Shown here: positions 43,791-48,884 of the stretch, piece by piece
Layout: every line of letters begins with the position of its first letter
Position numbering within the stretch: position 1 is the first letter of the stretch
Assembly (NCBI GenBank): GCA_019112965.1
Contig: DXIH01000101.1
Span: forward strand, 1 to 48,884
Origin: Candidatus Sphingomonas excrementigallinarum
GTDB lineage: Bacteria > Pseudomonadota > Alphaproteobacteria > Sphingomonadales > Sphingomonadaceae
Length of the DNA stretch: 48,884 bases
Direction of reading: 5' to 3'
Translations under genes and position numbers: made by a program
The notes under the pieces: generated by a model
The model's input: the letters and a program-made list of their open reading frames with translations, nothing else
Database searches by the model: none
Told to the model about the DNA's origin: nothing

Positions 43791-44832
43791 GATGAATTTG
43801 CGGAGAACGCGCGCCGTTGTAGTGGCGCTGATGCTGGCGGTCGGCAGCTGGTCTGGCGGCGCGATGGCGGCTGATCCGGCGCGGACGACGAACAGTGCCG
43901 AGGCGCAGTTGCGCGCCTTCGAGGATGGGCTGCACAAGCAGACGGGCGACGTCGTGATCGCCCCGGCCAAGGCGACGCTGCATCTGGGCGACCGCTATTA
44001 TTTCCTGCCCGCCGAGGATGCCAAGAAGGTGCTGACCCGGGTCTGGGGCAACCCGGCCGACGCGGTCAGCGACGTGCTGGGCCTGGTGCTGCCCAAGGGA
44101 ACGACGGCGTCGGACAATGTCTGGGGCGCGGTCGTGACCTATGAAGACACCGGCTATGTCAGCGACAAGGACGCAGCCGATCAGGATTACGACAAGGTCC
44201 TGTCCGATATGCGCGATGCCGCCAAGGAGCGGAACGAGGAGCGCAGGAAGCAGGGCTTTTCCGCCGTCCAGATCATCGGCTGGGCGCAGCCGCCCTCTTA
44301 TGATGCGAAGGACCATTCGCTGGTCTGGGCACGCCAGTTGAAGTTCGACGGCAGCAAGGGGCCGGATTCGCTCAACTATGATGTGCGCCTGCTCGGGCGG
44401 CGCGGGGTGCTGAGCCTCAACATGGTGTCGGACATGACGCATCTGGCCGAGGTGCGCGCGGCGGCGGCCGAGTTCGGGCGGGCGGCCAGCTTCGATCGGG
44501 GCGAGACCTATGCCGATTACGACGCGTCGACCGACAAGACTGCCGAATATGGGCTTGCGGGGCTGGTCGCGGCGGGAGTCGGAGTGGCGGCGGCCAAGAA
44601 GCTGGGGCTGCTGGCGATCGTCCTGGGCTTCGGCAAGAAGTTCCTCGTCCTGATCGTGGCCGGGGGCATGGCCGTGATGCGCTGGGGCCGGAAGCTGTTC
44701 GGCCGCAAGGATACCGAGCCGGAGGCCGCGCCCGCGCCCGCCCATGCCGCCGAAGCCGAGCATGTGGCCGAGCGCGTCTCGGACGCGCCGGTCATGGCAA
44801 AGCCAGCCGAGGATCAGCCGCCGGTCGGCTGA
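43789..44832 (+). CDS. DUF2167 membrane-anchored protein
   Basis: A 347-residue envelope protein of the DUF2167 family; the function is not established. It has a signal peptide (RRTRAVVVALMLAVGSWSGG then AMA). The DUF2167 domain follows at about 45-270, with LGDRYYFLPAEDAKKVLTRV, NVWGAVVTYEDTGYVSDKDA and IIGWAQPPSYDAKDHSLVWA. Two C-terminal hydrophobic stretches (GLAGLVAAGVGVAA; GLLAIVLGFGKKFLVLIVAG) anchor it. A Pro/Ala/Glu-rich tail ends the protein. The ATG at 43789 or the next codon (43792) is the start; both lie at the edge of a hairpin. Its 3' end overlaps the convergent MscS gene by 19 bases. Confidence 0.88.
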   Translation: MMNLRRTRAVVVALMLAVGSWSGGAMAADPARTTNSAEAQLRAFEDGLHKQTGDVVIAPAKATLHLGDRYYFLPAEDAKKVLTRVWGNPADAVSDVLGLVLPKGTTASDNVWGAVVTYEDTGYVSDKDAADQDYDKVLSDMRDAAKERNEERRKQGFSAVQIIGWAQPPSYDAKDHSLVWARQLKFDGSKGPDSLNYDVRLLGRRGVLSLNMVSDMTHLAEVRAAAAEFGRAASFDRGETYADYDASTDKTAEYGLAGLVAAGVGVAAAKKLGLLAIVLGFGKKFLVLIVAGGMAVMRWGRKLFGRKDTEPEAAPAPAHAAEAEHVAERVSDAPVMAKPAEDQPPVG

Positions 44833-45986
44833 TGCACTTCGACCGGCTGGACCTGCGGATAGGGCATGACCAGCGTTCCGTCCGGTGCGGCGGTATAGGT
44901 GGTCTGGGTGGGGTAGGGGATGGAAATCCCTTCTTCGGCAAACCGCTTCATAAGCGTCACCAGCACCCGGTTGCGCGTGTCGTGCGCCGTCGGCCAGTCG
45001 TCGCCCGGCACGTCGAATTGCAGCACGAAGTCCAGGCTCGACGCGCCGAAACTCTCGAAGCTGGCGCGCGCGACCTTGCTGCCCTCGCCCTCGACGATCT
45101 CGGTCAGCATCTGCGGCACGCGGGCCAGAGTCTCGGGCGGGGTTTCATAGGCGACGCCGATGGTCAGCGACAGGCGGACATGATGGCGAACCGTCTGGTT
45201 CTGGATTTCCTTGTCGAGCAACTGGCGGTTGGAGATGATCCGCAACTCGCCAGTAAAGGCGCGGATGCGGGTGGATTTTAGGCCGATCGCCTCGATGATG
45301 CCGGTGGTATTGTCATAGGCGATCTTGTCGCCGCGCCGGAAAGGGCGGTCGAAGATGATCGCGAGCGCGGCGAACAGGTCGCCAAAAATTCCTTGCGCGG
45401 CCAGACCGATGGCGATGCCGCCGACGCCCAGACCGGCGACCAGGCCGGTGACGTTGACGCCTAGATTGTCGAGCACCACGACCAGCGCGACCGCGAACAG
45501 CACCGCCGTCACCAGCAGCCGGATCAGCCCCATCGCCGAGAGCAGTGCCTCGCCCGAATAATGTTCGGACTGGGTGCGATGCTCGATGGTGCCCAGGATC
45601 AGTTCACGCGCCCAGATCGCAGCCTGGAAGGCGCTGGCGATGGTGAAGAAGAATTTGATCGTCTTGGCCACTTCGCCCGGTGCACCGGCATAGCCCGCCA
45701 CCAGTTGGGCCGCGAGTGTGACGATGAAGAACATGTTCGTGCGCGCAATGGCATGGCCGAGGACCGCGCCCCATCCGCCCGCGAAGCCGGGGCGGTTGCA
45801 CAGGCGATCGCCGAGCTTGCGCACCCAGAGCAGCGCCAGCACGATGATCGCGCCGAAGCCGATCGCGATCAGGACCTTCAGCCAATAATGCTGTATCCAC
45901 CAGGATGTCGCATTGACGATGCCGCCAACCTGATCGGGGATGCGGGAGCCGTCGAAGATCGGCGCCTTGGGCGAGGAATTCGCCAT
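44814..45986 (-). CDS. MscS-family mechanosensitive channel
   Basis: A 390-residue inner-membrane channel. Membrane helices lie at about residues 35-55, 75-95, 105-130, 150-170 and 175-200. The pore helix reads VTGLVAGLGVGGIAIGLAAQ and runs into GIFGDLFAALAIIFDRPFRR. The beta domain follows with GIIEAIGLKSTRIRAFTGEL and ISNRQLLDKEIQNQTVRHHV. Such channels release solutes on sudden osmotic downshift, though many homologues have other roles. It ends with a Pro/Gln-rich tail. Read 24 bases downstream of it in its own direction is nothing; topoisomerase IB lies 24 bases upstream on the same strand. Confidence 0.92.
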   Translation of the reverse strand: MANSSPKAPIFDGSRIPDQVGGIVNATSWWIQHYWLKVLIAIGFGAIIVLALLWVRKLGDRLCNRPGFAGGWGAVLGHAIARTNMFFIVTLAAQLVAGYAGAPGEVAKTIKFFFTIASAFQAAIWARELILGTIEHRTQSEHYSGEALLSAMGLIRLLVTAVLFAVALVVVLDNLGVNVTGLVAGLGVGGIAIGLAAQGIFGDLFAALAIIFDRPFRRGDKIAYDNTTGIIEAIGLKSTRIRAFTGELRIISNRQLLDKEIQNQTVRHHVRLSLTIGVAYETPPETLARVPQMLTEIVEGEGSKVARASFESFGASSLDFVLQFDVPGDDWPTAHDTRNRVLVTLMKRFAEEGISIPYPTQTTYTAAPDGTLVMPYPQVQPVEVHQPTGG

Positions 45987-46010
45987 GGGGACTCCTTGAA
46001 TTTGGGGCGG

Positions 46011-47012
46011 TCAGGCCGCCTTGCTGGCCGGGGTTCCGGCCTCCAGAAATGCGATCAGCCCGCATTCGACGCGGGACAGCCCGGCACGCGCGCGGGGCAG
46101 GCGCAGGGTCTTGCGAAACGCGTCCTGGCCGTCCTTGACGAGCGCGATCAGCGCGGGGTGGACATAGGATTTGCGCGCGATGGCGGGCGTGTTGCCGAGC
46201 TTTTCAACGACCGGCTCCAGCATCGCCTTCAGGCTTAGGTCCGCCTCGGCGAGCGCCAGCGCCTCGAACGCAGCGACGCTGGCCGCCCAGGTACGGAAAT
46301 GCTTGGCGGTGAAATCACACCCCGTCGCCTCGCGGATATAGGCGTTGACGTCGGAGGAGGAGACGGGGTTCGCCTCGCCATCCTCGTCCACCCAGGCGAA
46401 GAGATGCTGTTCGTCCAGGTCCTGGCACCGCTTCACGAAGCTGGCGAGCGAACGGTCGGTCAGCGTCAGGTCGCGCATCTTTCCCGACTTGCCACGATAG
46501 CGCAGGCAGAGCGTCGTACCCTTCACCTGCCCGTGGCGCTTGCGCAGCGTCGTCGCGCCGAAACTCTTGTTGGTGGCGGCATAGGCCTCGTTGCCGACGC
46601 GCAAATGCCCGTTGTCGAGTAGCCGGACGACGGCGGCGACGGCGCGCTCCTTGCACAGGCCGCGCTTCTTCAGGTCGGCCTCCACCTGCTTGCGCAGCGC
46701 GGGGAGCGCATGGCCGAACTCGACGCAGCGTTCATATTTGGCTGCTTCCTGCGCCTCGCGGAAATCGGCGTGGTAGCGATATTGCTTGCGACCCTTCTCG
46801 TCCCAGCCGACCGCCTGGATATGGCCGTTGGCGCGCGGGCAGAACCAAGCGTCCTTGTAGGCGGGAGGCAGGCCGATCCTGTTCAGCCGATCGATCTCTT
46901 GCGTATCAGTGATCCGTTCGCCCTTGCTAGTCCAATAGGCCCATTTCCCCCGTACCTTGGTTCGGGTGATGCCGGGCTTGCTGTCGTCGCAATAGACTAA
47001 TCGGGTGGCCAT
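46011..47012 (-). CDS. DNA topoisomerase IB (poxvirus-like)
   Basis: A 333-residue type IB topoisomerase that relaxes supercoils through a 3'-phosphotyrosine. The N-terminal domain includes ITDTQEIDRLNRIGLPPAYK and GHIQAVGWDEKGRKQYRYHA. The catalytic domain has VVRLLDNGHLRVGNEAYAAT, LRKRHGQVKGTTLCLRYRGK, TAKHFRTWAASVAAFEAL and the active-site Tyr283 in AIARKSYVHPALIAL. Its size matches the viral and bacterial enzyme. The ATG at 47012 after GAGAGAGAGCG was chosen; 47030 is an in-frame alternative. It is divergent from the PfpI gene, with a possible shared stress promoter, and may be cotranscribed with the MscS gene 24 bases on. Confidence 0.94.
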   Translation of the reverse strand: MATRLVYCDDSKPGITRTKVRGKWAYWTSKGERITDTQEIDRLNRIGLPPAYKDAWFCPRANGHIQAVGWDEKGRKQYRYHADFREAQEAAKYERCVEFGHALPALRKQVEADLKKRGLCKERAVAAVVRLLDNGHLRVGNEAYAATNKSFGATTLRKRHGQVKGTTLCLRYRGKSGKMRDLTLTDRSLASFVKRCQDLDEQHLFAWVDEDGEANPVSSSDVNAYIREATGCDFTAKHFRTWAASVAAFEALALAEADLSLKAMLEPVVEKLGNTPAIARKSYVHPALIALVKDGQDAFRKTLRLPRARAGLSRVECGLIAFLEAGTPASKAA

Positions 47013-47037
47013 CGCTCTCTCTCGGGTCATCTTTGCA

Positions 47038-47087
47038 AATGCGCCGCCGGTCGCTTCGTTCCGGAACGGCCGATGCGGTCGCGGGTT
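47038..47087. promoter_or_regulatory. Candidate bidirectional EcfG-type (general stress) promoter
   Basis: A perfect palindrome CGTTCCGGAACG (47057-47068) supplies GGAAC on each strand. On the + strand GGAAC (47063-47067) is followed after 16 bases by GGTT, towards the PfpI gene. On the − strand GGAAC (47062-47058) is followed after 16 bases by CATT, towards topoisomerase IB. The alphaproteobacterial EcfG consensus is GGAAC-N16/17-CGTT, so the + side fits well and the − side has one change. Confidence 0.5.
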
Positions 47088-47134
47088 CTGGTTCCGGCAT
47101 CCCCAAGCCATCCCCCCGATAGGAGTTTTCCATC

Positions 47135-47707
47135 ATGGCCGATCTTTCCCAGGCACGCGTCCTGATGCTCGCCGCCGACGGCTTCGAAACCGTCGAGCTG
47201 TTCGAACCACGCAAGGCATTGGAAGCCGCAGGCGCCAAGGTTCAGCTCGCCTCGCTCAAGGCCGACCCGATCCAGGGCATGGAAGGCGACATCAACAAGG
47301 CCGAGACCGCGACCCCCGACCTGACCGTCGATGAAGTCGACACCGACGATTACGACGCACTGGTCATCCCCGGCGGCACCTGCAACCCCGACAAGCTGCG
47401 CCTGAACGAGCGCGCGGTGGAGATCGTCACGGAGTTCATGGAGGACGACAAGATCGTCGCCGCCATCTGCCACGGCCCCTGGCTGCTCGCCGAGGCGGAC
47501 GTGATCGATGGTCGGCGCCTGACCAGTTATCCCTCGATCCGCACCGATCTGTCCAACGCGGGTGCGGACGTGGTGGACGAGGAGGTCGTGGTCGACGGCA
47601 ACCTCATCACCAGCCGCAAGCCGGACGACATCCCCGCCTTCAACAAGGCCATCCTGACCGCGCTGGAAGAAGAGCTGGCCGACGAGGAAGAAACCGAAGA
47701 GGCGTAA
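47135..47707 (+). CDS. DJ-1/PfpI family stress protein
   Basis: A 190-residue protein of the DJ-1/PfpI superfamily, like E. coli YhbO, whose members protect proteins from stress or glycation damage or act as peptidases. The nucleophile elbow is VAAICHGPWLLAEADVIDG with Cys112. The start is VLMLAADGFETVELFEPRKA, and the oligomer-forming ALVIPGGTCNPDKLRLNERA and the His-adjacent GRRLTSYPSIRTDLSNAGAD also match. The tail is very acidic (EEELADEEETEEA). The ATG at 47135 follows TAGGAG by nine bases. A stem-loop follows the stop. Confidence 0.93.
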   Translation: MADLSQARVLMLAADGFETVELFEPRKALEAAGAKVQLASLKADPIQGMEGDINKAETATPDLTVDEVDTDDYDALVIPGGTCNPDKLRLNERAVEIVTEFMEDDKIVAAICHGPWLLAEADVIDGRRLTSYPSIRTDLSNAGADVVDEEVVVDGNLITSRKPDDIPAFNKAILTALEEELADEEETEEA

Positions 47708-47712
47708 CGCCG

Positions 47713-47744
47713 AAATCCTCCCCAAGCGAGGTTGGGGAGGATTT
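47713..47744. terminator. Terminator-like hairpin, family B single unit
   Basis: AAATCCTCCCCAA (47713-47725), loop GCGAGG and TTGGGGAGGATTT (47732-47744) form a perfect 13-bp stem, six bases after the PfpI stop. The A run before and T run after the G/C core allow termination. The CCTCCCCAAGCGAG core is that of family B repeats. Confidence 0.65.
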
Positions 47745-47771
47745 AGGTCGCATCCCGTCACGGGACGATCA

Positions 47772-47816
47772 CGGGCGTCGCATCCTGGCCCCATGCGTGG
47801 CAGGATGCGACGCCCG
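47772..47816. repeat. Perfect 16-bp inverted repeat before the beta-helix gene
   Basis: CGGGCGTCGCATCCTG (47772-47787) and CAGGATGCGACGCCCG (47801-47816) pair without mismatch around a 13-base loop. It ends 22 bases before the start of the beta-helix gene. It could be a terminator for read-through from the PfpI gene, an operator or a leader structure. No copy was noticed elsewhere in the window. Confidence 0.6.
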
Positions 47817-47838
47817 CTTGCTATTTCAGGATATGTCG

Positions 47839-48765
47839 ATGCGTCTGCTTCCGCTGCTGCTGATCGGTTTGACCTCCGGCGTCGCCCTGGCGCAGGGCAG
47901 TGCGCAGCCCTTCATGGTCGGTAGCCGCGGCTTTGGCACGCTTCAGGAGGCGGTCAACGCGATCGGCGATGGCGAGGGGACGATCCGGATCGCACCCGGC
48001 ACCTACCGCGAATGCGCGGTCCAGGGCGTGGGGCGTATCGCCTATGTCGCGACCGAGCCGGGCAAGGTGATCTTCACCCGTATCGCCTGTGAGGGCAAGG
48101 CGGCCCTGGTGTTGCGCGGGCGCGGCGCGCAGGTCCAGGGTATCGTCTTCAGCCATATCGAGGTCGGCGACGGCAACGGTGCGGGCATCCGCATCGAAAA
48201 GGGGCCGCTGACGGTCAGCAACGCGATGTTCCTCGACAGCCAGTCGGGCATCCTGTCCGCCGAAGACCCCAACGGGACCGTGACCGTCGACCATTCGACC
48301 TTTTCCGGCCTGGGCAACGACCCGACCGGCAACGGCGCGCATGGCATCTATATGGGCCGTTACAAGTCCTTGCGCGTCACCGCCTGCCGCTTCGAGCAGG
48401 GGCAGGGCGGGCATTACGTCAAGACGCGCGCACCCTATGTCGAGATACTCGACAGCAGCTTCGACGACAGCCACGGACACATGAGCAACTATATGATCGA
48501 CCTGTCCAACGGCGCGAAGGGGCGGATTGCGGGCAACGAGTTCGTCTTCGGTCGCGACAAGGACAATCACTCGACGCTGATTACCGTCGCGCCGGAGGGG
48601 GCCAAGAACGACTCATCGGGGCTGGTGGTCGAGAACAACCGGGCTCGCCTGGCCCCCGGTGTCGACTTCAAGCCGGTCTTCGTCGGCAACTGGTCGGGCG
48701 AGCCGCTGGTGATCCGGGGCAATATCCTGGGCGCCGGGATCACGCCGACGGCGCGGAGGTTCTGA
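47839..48765 (+). CDS. Secreted right-handed beta-helix protein
   Basis: A 308-residue exported protein. The signal peptide is MRLLPLLLIGLTSGVALAQG. The body is a series of short beta-helix coils like those of pectate lyases and NosD-type proteins: GTLQEAVNAIGDGEGTIRIA, GAGIRIEKGPLTVSNAMFLD, TVTVDHSTFSGLGNDPTGNG, KSLRVTACRFEQGQGGHYVK and AKGRIAGNEFVFGRDKDNHS. HGIYMGRYKSLRVTACRFE resembles carbohydrate-active members, so it may bind or cleave a polysaccharide, but no catalytic set was recognised. The start is 47839 (AGGAT eight bases upstream) or 47833. Confidence 0.85.
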   Translation: MRLLPLLLIGLTSGVALAQGSAQPFMVGSRGFGTLQEAVNAIGDGEGTIRIAPGTYRECAVQGVGRIAYVATEPGKVIFTRIACEGKAALVLRGRGAQVQGIVFSHIEVGDGNGAGIRIEKGPLTVSNAMFLDSQSGILSAEDPNGTVTVDHSTFSGLGNDPTGNGAHGIYMGRYKSLRVTACRFEQGQGGHYVKTRAPYVEILDSSFDDSHGHMSNYMIDLSNGAKGRIAGNEFVFGRDKDNHSTLITVAPEGAKNDSSGLVVENNRARLAPGVDFKPVFVGNWSGEPLVIRGNILGAGITPTARRF

Positions 48766-48788
48766 ATAGCAAAGACCGGGACGGATTC

Positions 48789-48807
48789 ACCCCTCTGCTC
48801 CAGGGGT
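48789..48807. terminator. Weak terminator-like hairpin after the beta-helix gene
   Basis: ACCCCT (48789-48794) and AGGGGT (48802-48807) form a 6-bp stem 24 bases after the stop. No T run follows. The remaining bases to 48884 show no gene start that can be supported. Confidence 0.35.
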
Positions 48808-48884
48808 ACCTTTGCGAAACTCTCTCTCCACCATCACGGCCAAGGCCGGGATCCAGTTACGGGGCGATTGTAAGCTACTCTGAC

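Overview
The window is a GC-rich, gene-dense chromosomal segment whose gene set and repeats point to an alphaproteobacterium of the Sphingomonadales (Sphingomonas or a close relative). Supporting signs are the split two-subunit glycyl-tRNA synthetase, a two-subunit glycine decarboxylase behind a glycine riboswitch, a Caulobacter-type Tad/Cpa pilus operon, a short PutA, and C/G-rich palindromic repeats in the gaps. No phage, transposase, CRISPR array, tRNA or rRNA gene was seen. The organism call is inference; the genes are read from the sequence.

Layout. 1-5412: glyQ (partial), glyS and ppdK on the + strand. 5636-13159: a − strand Tad pilus operon (cpaA, B, C, D, E, tadB, tadC and a small membrane/coiled-coil protein), with no cpaF between cpaE and tadB. 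13210-15432: a + operon of hydrolase, D-amino-acid dehydrogenase and a YegP-like protein. 15439-18514: a − strand secreted hypothetical protein with a doubtful start, then rnhA-thrB-ispH. 18617-24432: a lipoprotein, then a palindromic operator candidate, a tandem glycine riboswitch and gcvT-gcvH-gcvPA-gcvPB. 24516-31419: SemiSWEET, bluB, an EamA exporter, proS, a glutathionyl-hydroquinone reductase and rnr. 31646-36071: two convergent beta-N-acetylglucosaminidases, GH20 and GH84. 36318-40226: an ABC exporter, an intracellular PHB depolymerase and a stress-type flavin-binding protein. 40227-40775: a gap with an unlisted 29-residue membrane peptide gene and strong hairpins. 40776-48765: putA, a DUF2167 protein, an MscS channel, topoisomerase IB, a DJ-1/PfpI protein and a secreted beta-helix protein.

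Palindromic repeats of at least four sequence families sit in the gaps, nearly always as head-to-head pairs. One pair lies in frame inside glyS and another inside the gcv operon.

The observations most worth a second look are the small membrane-peptide locus at 40297-40633, the repeat inserted in glyS with a neighbouring tract of unusual codon use, a hairpin covering the start of the DUF2167 gene, a bidirectional general-stress (EcfG-type) promoter candidate between topoisomerase IB and the PfpI protein, a motif shared by the two hexosaminidase promoters, and the 18-bp palindrome in front of the glycine riboswitch.
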